A stretch of DNA of 54,781 bases from Clostridia bacterium. Its GTDB lineage: Bacteria > Bacillota > Clostridia > Oscillospirales > Acutalibacteraceae. A program made the translations under genes and the position numbers. Positions 18,986 through 28,300 of the stretch are shown here, one piece after another. The notes beneath the pieces are model-generated. The model was not told where the DNA came from. It made no database searches and saw nothing but the letters and a program-made list of their open reading frames with translations. Location: assembly GCA_024404015.1 (NCBI GenBank), contig JAKSQQ010000002.1:1-54781 (forward strand), read 5' to 3'. Positions within the stretch are counted from its first letter, which is position 1, and the number at the start of each line of letters is the position of its first letter.

Positions 18986-19906
18986 ATGGGATTTTTCAGT
19001 AAACTCAACAAGGGACTTAAGAAGACACGAGACAGTATGTCCGGCGCAATCAACGAGGCCCTCTATGGAAAAAACGAAATAGACGACGAATTTTACGATG
19101 ACCTTGAAGAAATCCTCATCATGGCAGACGTAGGTGTCACCACGGCAGAGGAAATCGTAAGCCGTCTGAGAGACGTTGTATTCAAAAAGAATCTTCATAA
19201 GGCAAGCGACGTCAAAAACGAGATAAAAGAAATCGTATCGGATATACTTTCCGGCGGTGAAGATATCGACTTCGTTACCGTTCCCTCGGTTATCCTTGTT
19301 ATCGGTGTCAACGGCGTAGGCAAGACCACCTCCATAGGCAAGCTTGCCGCCATGTTCAAGGCAGAGGGTAAAAAGGTTATCCTCGGCGCCGCCGATACCT
19401 TCAGAGCCGCCGCCATTGACCAGCTTGAGGTCTGGGCAGAGAGATCCGGCGTTGATATCGTTAAGCACAAGGAAGGTGCCGACCCCGCCGCAGTCGTATA
19501 CGATACTATTGAAGCAGGTAAAGCAAGAAACGCGGATATTATTATCTGCGATACGGCAGGCAGACTCCACAATAAGAAAAATCTTATGGATGAGCTTAAC
19601 AAAATCTACAGAGTCATGGACCGCCAGCTTCCCTATGCAGATAGAGAAATCCTGCTTGTACTTGACGCCACAACAGGTCAGAACGCAGTTAACCAGGCAA
19701 AGGAATTCCTTGACTGTGCAGAGATTACGGGTATCATTCTCACAAAACTTGACGGCACCGCAAAGGGCGGCGTTGTGCTTGCAATAAAGAACGACCTTAA
19801 GGTTCCCGTCAAATTCATCGGCGTAGGTGAAGGCATTGACGATATGCGTCCCTTCATTCCCCGTGACTTTGCGGAAAGTCTGTTTGAAGAAAAGGAAGAG
19901 GCATGA
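18986..19906 (+). CDS. ftsY: Signal recognition particle receptor FtsY
   Basis: 306 residues, compact form with only a short N-terminal extension before the N domain. GTPase motifs: GVNGVGKTT (107-115), DTFRAAA (137-143), DTAGR (189-193) and TKLDG (253-257). Receives SRP-ribosome complexes at the membrane. Starts 3 bp after dnaA with AAGGAG inside the dnaA end, so it is in the dnaA transcript. Confidence 0.97.
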   Translation: MGFFSKLNKGLKKTRDSMSGAINEALYGKNEIDDEFYDDLEEILIMADVGVTTAEEIVSRLRDVVFKKNLHKASDVKNEIKEIVSDILSGGEDIDFVTVPSVILVIGVNGVGKTTSIGKLAAMFKAEGKKVILGAADTFRAAAIDQLEVWAERSGVDIVKHKEGADPAAVVYDTIEAGKARNADIIICDTAGRLHNKKNLMDELNKIYRVMDRQLPYADREILLVLDATTGQNAVNQAKEFLDCAEITGIILTKLDGTAKGGVVLAIKNDLKVPVKFIGVGEGIDDMRPFIPRDFAESLFEEKEEA

Positions 19907-19908
19907 TT

Positions 19909-20505
19909 ATGGATTACATAATTGCCACTCACAATATGAAAAAGAGAGACGAGCTTTGCAGAATTCTCTCCCCTCTCGGTATCAACATTCACCTTGCCGA
20001 GGAGCTTGGCATTGAGCTTACCGATGCAGATGAAACAGGTACCACCTTTGAAGAAAACGCCTTCATCAAAGCCGAAAGCGGCTGTAAGGAAAGCGGATAC
20101 CCCTGCATTGCAGATGACTCGGGTCTTGCGGTTGATTATCTCGACGGCGCTCCCGGAGTATATTCCGCAAGATATTCGGGCGGCCACGGCAACGATGAAG
20201 AAAACAATAAAAAGGTCCTCAGAGAGCTTGAAGGTGTTCCTTTTGAAGAAAGAGGCGCCGCATTCGTAAGCGCAGTCTGTGTTGTCTATCCCGACGGCAG
20301 GTCAATTACCGTCAGAGGCGAATGCAGAGGCAGAATCGGATACGAGCCCATCGGTGAAAACGGCTTCGGCTACGACCCTCTTTTCTTTGCGGAAAAATAT
20401 GACTATAAGCTCACCACGGCACAGCTGACGGCTGAGCAAAAGGACGAAATCAGTCACAGAGGTATGGCACTTCGCCTGCTTGCTGAGAAAATCGGAGAAA
20501 AATAA
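19909..20505 (+). CDS. rdgB: XTP/dITP pyrophosphatase (RdgB/HAM1)
   Basis: 198 residues from ATG 19909, seven bases after AGGAAGAGG; an ATG at 19903 overlapping the ftsY stop is too close to that site. Motifs THNMKKRDEL, ADDSGLAVD, GFGYDPLFF and SHRGMALR are those of the Ham1 family, which removes non-canonical purine triphosphates from the nucleotide pool. Confidence 0.95.
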   Translation: MDYIIATHNMKKRDELCRILSPLGINIHLAEELGIELTDADETGTTFEENAFIKAESGCKESGYPCIADDSGLAVDYLDGAPGVYSARYSGGHGNDEENNKKVLRELEGVPFEERGAAFVSAVCVVYPDGRSITVRGECRGRIGYEPIGENGFGYDPLFFAEKYDYKLTTAQLTAEQKDEISHRGMALRLLAEKIGEK

Positions 20506-20933
20506 TGACAGGTAAAGAAAGAGCACAGTTCAGGGCAATGGCAAACGGCCTTAAACCCGAACTTCAGATAGGCAAGGAAGGTATGTCCGAAGGACTTGTT
20601 GCACAGGTACTTGACTGCTTCCGCACCAAAGAACTTCTCAAAATCAAGGTGCTTCTTGATTCTGCACCCCAAACGCCCCGAGAGTTTGCAGATGCAATTT
20701 CCGAAAAAACGGGAAGCGAGGTTATTCAGGTAATCGGCGGTATCATTGTTCTTTACAAAAAGAATGATGAACTTGGCAAAAAGGAAGAAAAGAAGAAACC
20801 GAAAAAGACAAAGCCCCTTGCCAACGTTAAGGCAAAGCGAGCCGCCGCCGAAAAGAGAGAGGCGGAAATGAAGAAGGAAAAGCGTAATTTCTATGCAAAA
20901 AAACGCTATTTCTCAGATAATCGCAAAGGTTAA
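20505..20933 (+). CDS. YhbY/CRS1-CRM-domain RNA-binding protein with basic tail
   Basis: 142 residues. Residues 1-96 form the CRM domain (LKPELQIGKEGMSEG, the GxxG-like loop, and VIGGIIVLYKKN), known to associate with pre-50S ribosomal particles. The last 46 residues are Lys/Glu/Arg-rich (KKEEKKKPKKTKPL and following), an extension that most ~97-residue YhbY proteins lack. The start ATG overlaps the rdgB stop (TAATG), so the pair is coupled. Confidence 0.9.
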   Translation: MTGKERAQFRAMANGLKPELQIGKEGMSEGLVAQVLDCFRTKELLKIKVLLDSAPQTPREFADAISEKTGSEVIQVIGGIIVLYKKNDELGKKEEKKKPKKTKPLANVKAKRAAAEKREAEMKKEKRNFYAKKRYFSDNRKG

Positions 20934-20969
20934 TCGGAATTTACCCGTACCTTTGCAGAAAGGAAAGAT

Positions 20970-21428
20970 ATGGGTAAAACAGAGGGCATAAAGCCCGTTG
21001 CACAGAATAAAAAAGCATATCACGAATATTTCGTCCTTGAGAAGCTGGAAGCAGGTATTGAGCTTTTCGGCACAGAGGTAAAGTCATTGCGTGCAGGAAA
21101 GGTAAATCTCAAGGATTCCTGGTGTTCCTTCAAGGACGGCGAAATATTCGTCAACGGTATGCATATCAGTCCCTATGAGCAGGGAAATATATTCAACAGA
21201 GACCCTATGAGGGTAAAGAAACTGCTCCTTCACAAGAAAGAAATCAGACAGCTTTTTGCAAAGACAAAGCAGGAAGGTCTGACGGTTATTCCTCTGAGTC
21301 TTTATTTCAAAAACGGCAGAGCCAAGCTTGAAATAGGGCTTTGTAAAGGTAAAAAGCTTTACGACAAGCGTGAGGTTGCCGCAAAGAAGGAAGCAGAAAG
21401 AAGAATTGAACGCAATCTGCGTCAATAG
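20970..21428 (+). CDS. smpB: SsrA-binding protein SmpB
   Basis: 152 residues. Begins with the core [20 protein letters not shown], includes [18 protein letters not shown], and ends with the basic tail [24 protein letters not shown] that enters the mRNA channel. Needed for tmRNA trans-translation. AGGAAAG precedes ATG 20970, and the stop is only 5 nt before the tmRNA 5' end. Confidence 0.97.
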   Translation: MGKTEGIKPVAQNKKAYHEYFVLEKLEAGIELFGTEVKSLRAGKVNLKDSWCSFKDGEIFVNGMHISPYEQGNIFNRDPMRVKKLLLHKKEIRQLFAKTKQEGLTVIPLSLYFKNGRAKLEIGLCKGKKLYDKREVAAKKEAERRIERNLRQ

Positions 21429-21433
21429 TATAC

Positions 21434-21782
21434 GGGGATGAAAGGATTTCGACGGGGAATCCGAGCCCGGATAAGCGAGTAGCGGTGCGGGACCGCTATA
21501 AAATCCGCAACTTTTCAAAATAAACGACAACAATACAGTTGCACTTGCTGCTTAACTAAGCAGCCGTCTCTGCAGGGAGTACTGCGGCCCTGCAAGAGGC
21601 GTCGACAAGCAGTGAACGTGAACAGGTAACGGCAGTATTCCTGTCATGCAATATCCGCCTACTGAATTCACAAGTCCGGTCATCGACGTGTGAAGGAGGG
21701 AACGTCAAAAGGTGAAATACACTCGTAGAAAGTCCCTGCAGAGGTTTTTCGGACGCGGTTTCGATTACCGCCATCTCCACCA
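21434..21782 (+). ncRNA. ssrA: Transfer-messenger RNA
   Basis: 349 nt. The 5' GGGGATG pairs with CATCTCC before the terminal ACCA (encoded CCA), giving the acceptor stem; TTCGACGGGG after the 5' end and GGTTTCGATTACCGCC near the 3' end are the D-loop and T-arm elements. The tag frame starts at GAC 21526 after AAAATAAAC, which matches the AAAATAGTC before the E. coli resume codon, and ends at TAA 21555: tag ADNNTVALAA. The canonical VALAA ending is a ClpXP/ClpAP degron. It lies 5 nt after smpB. Confidence 0.96.
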
Positions 21783-21880
21783 TGAAGGCAGGCAGTTTGC
21801 CTGCCTTCAACTAAATCAGCCGTTGGCTGAATAAATCAACTTCGTTGATGAAATCAAAGCCGACCGTGTCGGTTTTTCTT
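21783..21880 (+). repeat. Array of four small-loop hairpins after ssrA
   Basis: Four perfect or near-perfect stems follow the mature tmRNA end in a row, each with a 3-nt loop: TGAAGGCAGGCA-GTT (21783-21809, 12 bp), TCAGCC-GTT (21816-21830), ATCAAC-TTC (21835-21849) and GCCGAC-CGT (21859-21873). The last is followed by TTTTT and can terminate; the first starts at the nucleotide after CCA and may guide 3' trimming. Confidence 0.7.
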
Positions 21881-21891
21881 ATATGACGAAT

Positions 21892-21924
21892 CCCTCCGAG
21901 GCACACAGCTTCGGAGGGTTTTTT
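21892..21924 (+). terminator. Final intrinsic terminator of the dnaA-ssrA unit
   Basis: CCCTCCGA (21892-21899) pairs with TCGGAGGG (21911-21918) across an 11-nt loop, followed by T6. It is the strongest stop before the convergent LRR gene. Confidence 0.85.
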
Positions 21925-22000
21925 CACCGATATATTATTCGGCTGCATTTTTTCAAAAACAGGGTTTACAAAAACCGTGTCTTCATCAAAATTTTTGTAA

Positions 22001-23299
22001 TCAGCGTACCATTTCTCTTTTTGACGAATAAACGACCTCAACGTCCTTCTTGAATAATCCCGCGTCAAGCTTCGGCAGCCAGGAATCACCGATTTTTGCT
22101 TCGGAAGAGAATGAGGCTTCATCCTGCTGAACGTTCATCTTTGCAAGTCCCTCTATCTCGTTGCCGGATTTATATGCCATATTGAAAAACGCATGATGGC
22201 CGATTTCCCTGACGGAAGACGGAATATACATATAGGTTATGCCTCTGTCATAAGTAAAGGCATCGGAGCCGATAAATTCAAGGGTATCGGGCAGAGAACG
22301 GTAAACGGATGAAAAAGACGCAACGGCATTCCAATCCGTATCCGCAATAACATTCTCACAGGTATAGGAATAGATTTCTCTTAACTTTTCCGCCTTGAAA
22401 AATCCGAGAGTGCCGATACTCTTAAGCCCTGCGGGAAGATATATCTCGGTTATATCCGAATAGGCAAAAGCAAGCTTCCCGATTTCGGTCACGGTTGAAG
22501 GAAGAACGTATACGCCCACTTTCTGATTATAGTCACCGATGAAGGTTTTCCAATCAAAATCACCCATAAGAATGGTTAATTTCCTATAAAGTGTCGCTTC
22601 TTCACCTTCAAGCTTTTCGGGAGTTATGCCTTCGGAAACACATTTATCCAGAAGCTTAACGCCGGAGCAGAAATCGTCGTTGCTGATGCTTCCGTCCTCG
22701 GGGAAATCAAGTTTATATCCCGCTTCTCTTGTGAGATAAAGATTATGTGCGCTGGGATAATAAATGATTTCGGTAAGTTCTTTATTGTAAAGTACACCGT
22801 TTATGTCACAATAATAGGGATTATCATCGTCAACAAAAATGTTTTCAAGATTCCAGCAGCTGTAAAAGCTTTTTCCGTCAATTTTACGGATATCTTTTCC
22901 GATATTTATCGTTACGATTTTTTCATCGCAGTTGAAAGCGTATTCGTGAATTTCCGTTACCGGCTTACTCTTATCACCGAAAGCAAAATCAACGTTGACC
23001 TCCGTCACCTGCCCGGGATTTGAATATTTGACGAATTCCCATCCGTTGCTTAACTGTTTATATTCATATTCCTCATTGATAAGGGCATAGATACTGAAAA
23101 ATACGGAAAGAGCAATGGCAATAACAAGAACGAAAACGATAATGACCTTCGTGCGTGTTTTAATGCTTTTGTCAACTATTCTCGGTGTCTGAAGACCGTC
23201 TATGCGGTAAGTCCATATTTCCTCTTCGGGGATATCAAGCACTTCTTCGGAAAGCTCTGCTTCAAGCATAAGGTCTTTCTTTTCTTTGTTTTTACGCAT
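22001..23299 (-). CDS. BspA-like leucine-rich-repeat membrane protein, C terminus probably frameshifted
   Basis: 432 residues. Charged cytoplasmic N terminus (1-47), one membrane helix (about 50-72), then an extracellular domain of LRR_5/BspA repeats (VTEIHEYAFN, IRKIDGKSFYSCWNLENIFV, VTEIGKLAFAYSDITEIYLP, LRSIGTLGFF-like, LEFIGSDAFTYD). The frame ends VVYSSKREMVR, but dropping one base of the A5 run at 22018-22022 continues it as SKEKWYADYKNFDEDTVFVN, which looks like the normal BspA ending. So either a recent frameshift, a sequencing error or a real truncation. Overlaps the transporter gene upstream by 8 bp. Confidence 0.8.
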   Translation of the reverse strand: MRKNKEKKDLMLEAELSEEVLDIPEEEIWTYRIDGLQTPRIVDKSIKTRTKVIIVFVLVIAIALSVFFSIYALINEEYEYKQLSNGWEFVKYSNPGQVTEVNVDFAFGDKSKPVTEIHEYAFNCDEKIVTINIGKDIRKIDGKSFYSCWNLENIFVDDDNPYYCDINGVLYNKELTEIIYYPSAHNLYLTREAGYKLDFPEDGSISNDDFCSGVKLLDKCVSEGITPEKLEGEEATLYRKLTILMGDFDWKTFIGDYNQKVGVYVLPSTVTEIGKLAFAYSDITEIYLPAGLKSIGTLGFFKAEKLREIYSYTCENVIADTDWNAVASFSSVYRSLPDTLEFIGSDAFTYDRGITYMYIPSSVREIGHHAFFNMAYKSGNEIEGLAKMNVQQDEASFSSEAKIGDSWLPKLDAGLFKKDVEVVYSSKREMVR

Positions 23300-25067
23300 T
23301 ATCAGCCACCTCGCTTTCCTCAGCAGTTTCTCTTGAGGCCTCTGCGGCTTTCATTTTCATGACTTCCTCTCGCCGTTTCAGCACCTGAATAACCTTGCGC
23401 TGTTTTTTATCGTCATAGTCCCAGAAAAGATAAGGAATTGTCATAAGCAGATAGCCGATAATGTCGATAACGATGGGAATAACTATAATCTTCGTTCTCG
23501 ACTCATCAATGAAAAGCACGTCCCAGTTGCTGTTGAAACCGAATTTCAGCAAAATCAAAGGAATAATAAGACCTATGAAATTGGTCACGGGTCCGGTAAA
23601 CCAGCCGAAAACTCCGGAAAAGCTTTCAAGTCTTTCACCGGAAAGATACATCTGATAATCGTTTACCTGAACCTGCATATCGCTGTTAATGGATTTCGGA
23701 ACAGTTGAGCAGACCTGCTCAAACATAAGAGCAACAATGCTTATCGTTCCGCACAGAGGCAGATTGTCGCCGAAGAAAAGATAGCAGAATACGATAATCG
23801 TGTTTGTAACGGCTCTGACGAGCTGATAGAATATCATGACCTGGCGGTAAGAGAAGCGTTTGCGGAAATAGGGAGTAAAGAAATCGGGCGGAGTTCCGCA
23901 GAACGAAACAAGGGTAACCGGCAGACTGTAAATGAGTCCGCTAAGACGGAAGGTATAAAGATAGAGGATGGTAGTGAACGCAAGCATACCGTTCCCGAGA
24001 GAATCAAGCAGGCCGACGATATTGTTTATCCATCTGTACTTATTGTAGAGAACTCCCGTCATACCGTCCCAGAAGCTGATATTGACCTTCTTTTCAATAG
24101 GCGGCTGGGGAATGCGCTCCTCAACTCTGCGGGCAAGGAAGAGAGTAAGAGCGGCAAAGAACAGAAACGTAAACGGGATAACGTATTTGAACACCGCGAT
24201 ATCTGCCCATTCGTCGCGGCAGAATCCGATAAAAACGGGTATGAGAGCATCAACAATATTCCATATAAAGTGAGAAAGCTTGATCGGAAAAGTTCTGACC
24301 CATATTCTTTCCTTGGGATCGGGGCTGATATTCTGGGCGCAGGTCTCAAGCTGATTGTTGAATGAATAAACATTATATATACTGAACAGAAGATTTGCCG
24401 CCCAGACTCTTGTGGTAACGTCACCGAGAGTTTTATATATGGGAAGCCAGCCGATAACAAAAACCATAATCGTTTTCGGCAGGAAGTCACAGTAAAGGGA
24501 ATATTTATATCTGCCGAATTTCGGTATAAGCTTCTTACGCCAGAAAATGTTTCTTGCGCCGCCGTAACCGTTGACAAAAATATACGTACCGAGAATCTTT
24601 ATTGCGGAAGCGGAATTGATTCCGTCAAGAGAATTGATAAGGCGTATGATTGAATTTGACGGATTCAGAACGGGAGAAAAGTCAAAGATAATCAGGAAAA
24701 GGCCCGCAATTATCATAAAAAAATAGAGCCCGTAAAATTTCCGCTCCGTTTTCTTTTTGAGGAAGCCGAGATTATCGTTGATGACCCAGCCGATAAGATT
24801 GAAAACATAGCTGAGGGGCATATTGATAATCGTTATCACCGCAAATACCAGATAGGGAAGCTTATAGTGATACATCATCAGATAGCAGCTTGCGGCAAAC
24901 GCAATGAATTTTGAAATAATCATTGCGGATGAATAATTTGCACCGATGCCGATGGTTATGTCGATGTATTCACGGAACGAAACGTATTTGCCTTCGGGCG
25001 GATTTTTCCAATGGGCTTTGAAGTAGCTTATACCGTCTTTGATTTTTTCGGTATTGATTTTTGCCAT
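23292..25067 (-). CDS. MFS/GPH-like multi-pass permease, substrate unknown
   Basis: 591 residues with about 12 hydrophobic helices, longer than the usual 450-residue GPH (MFS_2) carrier. Large loops include a 70-residue cytoplasmic stretch around 195-260 and a charged tail (KAAEASRETAEESEVADNA). I see no residues that settle the substrate. GGGGAGA precedes ATG 25067. The next gene is the LRR protein, overlapping by 8 bp, so the two form an operon: possibly a surface protein with its own permease. Confidence 0.7.
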   Translation of the reverse strand: MAKINTEKIKDGISYFKAHWKNPPEGKYVSFREYIDITIGIGANYSSAMIISKFIAFAASCYLMMYHYKLPYLVFAVITIINMPLSYVFNLIGWVINDNLGFLKKKTERKFYGLYFFMIIAGLFLIIFDFSPVLNPSNSIIRLINSLDGINSASAIKILGTYIFVNGYGGARNIFWRKKLIPKFGRYKYSLYCDFLPKTIMVFVIGWLPIYKTLGDVTTRVWAANLLFSIYNVYSFNNQLETCAQNISPDPKERIWVRTFPIKLSHFIWNIVDALIPVFIGFCRDEWADIAVFKYVIPFTFLFFAALTLFLARRVEERIPQPPIEKKVNISFWDGMTGVLYNKYRWINNIVGLLDSLGNGMLAFTTILYLYTFRLSGLIYSLPVTLVSFCGTPPDFFTPYFRKRFSYRQVMIFYQLVRAVTNTIIVFCYLFFGDNLPLCGTISIVALMFEQVCSTVPKSINSDMQVQVNDYQMYLSGERLESFSGVFGWFTGPVTNFIGLIIPLILLKFGFNSNWDVLFIDESRTKIIVIPIVIDIIGYLLMTIPYLFWDYDDKKQRKVIQVLKRREEVMKMKAAEASRETAEESEVADNA

Positions 25068-25115
25068 ATAATCTCTCCCCTTATATTTTCGGCATAAAGC
25101 CGTTCAATCAATTCG

Positions 25116-25145
25116 ATTATACAACAAATTCTATATGCAGGTCAA
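25116..25145 (-). promoter_or_regulatory. Promoter of permease-LRR operon
   Basis: Minus strand TTGACC (25140-25145), 18-bp spacer, TATAAT (25116-25121), about 48 bp before the permease start. Confidence 0.7.
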
Positions 25146-25279
25146 CAATTTCAGCAAAGCTCCTGCCGCAGTTCAGACAGACGCACGCCTTGAAAGCCGA
25201 AAACAAGCTGTCATTTTTTCATATTGTCAAAATAGCGGAAAATAATTCAATAAATTGCCGAAATCACCCACATAAATAC

Positions 25280-25319
25280 GTCACCCCCACTGCGGAAGTG
25301 TTTCCGAGGTAGGGGTGAC
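25280..25319. terminator. Long branched hairpin downstream of polC
   Basis: In the 304-bp gap between polC and the permease, GTCACCCC (25280-25287) pairs with GGGGTGAC (25312-25319) and encloses a second stem CGGAA-GTGT-TTCCG (25293-25306). No strong U-tract follows on the minus strand, so it may be an mRNA 3' stabiliser or a weak terminator of the long operon. I see nothing else in this gap besides the permease promoter. Confidence 0.5.
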
Positions 25320-25371
25320 TGTTTACTGTTGTGAATTAAAACGGAAATCCTCCGTCACACTTGAGCTTCAA

Positions 25372-28300
25372 TTAAAAGAAGGATATCTGAGTGCTGCGGG
25401 GAATACCTTCAAATGCGCCGCTTTCGTCAAGGATATCTATTATTGTCTGGGGAGCATGAGACCTGTCCTGAATATCCTCTATGGAAATAAACGGCTCGAT
25501 TTCATCGGTAACGGTTTCCTCCACGGTACCGTCTTCCTTTCTGACCTTTACTTTTTTGAATTTGGCCTGTTCAAGACCTAATGCGGCTGATTCTCCGCAG
25601 CCGGCTATTGATGCAAAGGGCAGACGGATTTTGCCGTCCTCAACAATATATTCCGTTCCTCTTGATTTGTAAATATCAAGGGGCAATACCTCTATTCCTC
25701 TCGCCATCATTTCGTTGACTACCTGAAGGGAGGTGTAAACATCCTCCTCCTTGTTGCTGGCTTCCTTTGTCTTGATTCTCTGACTGAGCTCTGCCATTCT
25801 CTGCTTGACCCTTGCTCTGCCTGCAAGTACGGTTTCCGTTTCAAGGTCTCCGCCGCGCACGGTCATATAGGTCGCGTAGTATTCAACGGGATAGTAAAGC
25901 TTGTACCAGGCAAGTCGGATGGCGGCAATAACGTATGCCGCCGCGTGTGCCTTGGGGAACATATACTTGATTTTAAGACATGAATCTATATACCATTGGG
26001 GAACATCGTGGTCAATCATCGCCTGCTTATGCTCATCTGTGAGAAGCTTGGGTGCCTTACCCTTTCTGACGATTTCCATAATCTTGAAAGCCATGCCGTT
26101 ATCAAGGCCCTTATGAATAAGGTAAACCATGATACTGTCACGGGTTCCGATAACGTCCGAAATGGTGCAGGTGCCGTTTCTGATAAGCTCCTGAGCATTG
26201 CCTACCCATACGTCTGTACCGTGAGAAAGACCCGAAATCTGAAGCATATCCGAGAAATTTCGGGGCTTTGCTTCCGTCAGCATTCCCAAAACGAAGTTAG
26301 TGCCCAGCTCCGGCAATGAAAGAGTACCCGTGGGGCATTCAATATCCTCTGCAGTTACGCCCAAAGGTGCGGGTGAGGTAAGCATCTCATAAAGCTTGGG
26401 ATCGCATACGTCCGCATCCATTACCGAGGTGTGGGTAAGGTCCTCAAGGTGCTTGTAGAGGGTAGGAACTTCGTGACCGAGATTATCCAGCTTCAGAATC
26501 GTATCATGAAGGGAATGGAAGTCAAAGTGGGTTGTTCTGTGAATGGATTCCGCATCGTCTGCAGGGTGCTGAATGGGAGTAAAATCCTCCGCAACATTAT
26601 CATTGGGAATAACAACCATTCCGCCGGGATGCTGGCCCGTAGTTCTCTTTACTCCGGTACAGCCCATTGCAAGTCGGGTCATTTCCGCATTCGTAATATT
26701 GGCTTTTCCCTTTTCCTCTATCCATTTTTTTACATATCCGAAGGCGGTCTTTTCTGCAACCGTACCGATTGTACCTGCTTTGAATACGTGCTTTTCGCCG
26801 AAAAGCTCCTCTGTATATCTGTGGGCATAGAACTGATATTCACTTGCAAAGTTCAGGTCAATATCGGGAGATTTATCTCCGTAGAAGCCCAGGAAAGTCT
26901 CAAAGGGGATATCGTGTCCGTCACGTACCATGGGCTTATTGCAGACGGGACAGTTTTTGGGAGGCATATCAAAGCCGGAACCGTACTCACCGTTCAGGAA
27001 AAATTCACTGTGTTTGCATTCTGTACACAGATAGTGGGGTGCCAGAGGATTAACCTCGGAAATTCCCGATGCAAAGGCGACGAATGAGGAGCCGACGGAT
27101 CCTCTTGAACCCACGTAATAGCCGTGGTCCATTGAATTTTTAACAAGCTTCTGTGCAATCATGTAAAGCACGGCGAAGCCGTTTTTGATAATTGATGACA
27201 ATTCCTTGTCAAGTCGTTCCTTTATGTACTGAGGAAGGGGCGAGCCGTAAAGGGCTTCCATTCTCTCGTGACAAATTCTCGTCAAATCCTCCTCGGAGCC
27301 GTCAATATGGGGAGGAAACGTGCCGTCGGGGAAGGGCTTCATGCTTTCGCACATATCCGCAATGAGATTGGGATTATCAACTACGATTTCTTTTGCCTTT
27401 TCAGCCCCGAGATAAGCAAAATCCGACAGCATTTCATCGGTTGTCTTGAGATAAAGAGGTGCCTGCTTATCCGCATCGGAGAAGCCCTGAACGGTCATAA
27501 TGATTTCTCTGAATACGGCATCCTCTTTTTCAAGGAAATGAACGTCACCCGTTGCAACCACCGGGATATTCAGTTCATCTGCAAGAGCAATTATCTGACG
27601 GTTTATGTCGTTGAGTTCTTCTTCACTTTCAACGAGCCCGTCACGGACCATAAACATATTGTTGCCGTTGGGCTGGATTTCAAGATAATCGTAAATAGAA
27701 GCGTACCTGAGCTGAGTTTCATGGGATTTACCCGCATACACTGCCTGATAAAGCTGACCCGCTTCGCAGGCAGAGCCCACGAGAATGCCCTCTCTGTGTT
27801 TGAGAAGCTCGCTGAGAGGTACTCTGGGATTACGGTAGAAATAATTGAGATTTGATTTTGTTATAAGCTGATAAAGATTCTTCAGACCCACATGATTTTT
27901 TGCAAGGAAAATAATGTGGTGGCTCTTCTGACGTTTCGGGTCGGCCTTGATAACGGCGTTGATTTCCTCAACCCTTTCAATTCCCTCTGCCCTCATGAGA
28001 CCAATAAGTTTTTCAAAAATCTTGGCAAGGATACTTGCATCCTCGTCTGCTCTGTGATGGTCAAAATCGGGAAGCTTCAAAGCTTTCGCAACCGTATCAA
28101 GCTTAAAATTCTTTACACCCTTAACCAGTTCCTGGGAAAGGATGAGAGTATCAATATGGGTATAATTATAGGGAATATCATGTCTGGCGCAGGTGGCTTT
28201 AAGGAAATCCGTATCAAATGTGGCGTTATGGGCAACAAGTATAACGTCCTCGCCGCAGAATTCAAAAAATCTGCGTACCGCTTCTTCCTCCTTGGGAGCA

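Noticed and set aside
21406..21434. TTGAAC-17-TATACG as an ssrA promoter.
   Set aside because: The start site would fall inside the mature tmRNA, whose 5' end is fixed by acceptor-stem pairing at 21434.
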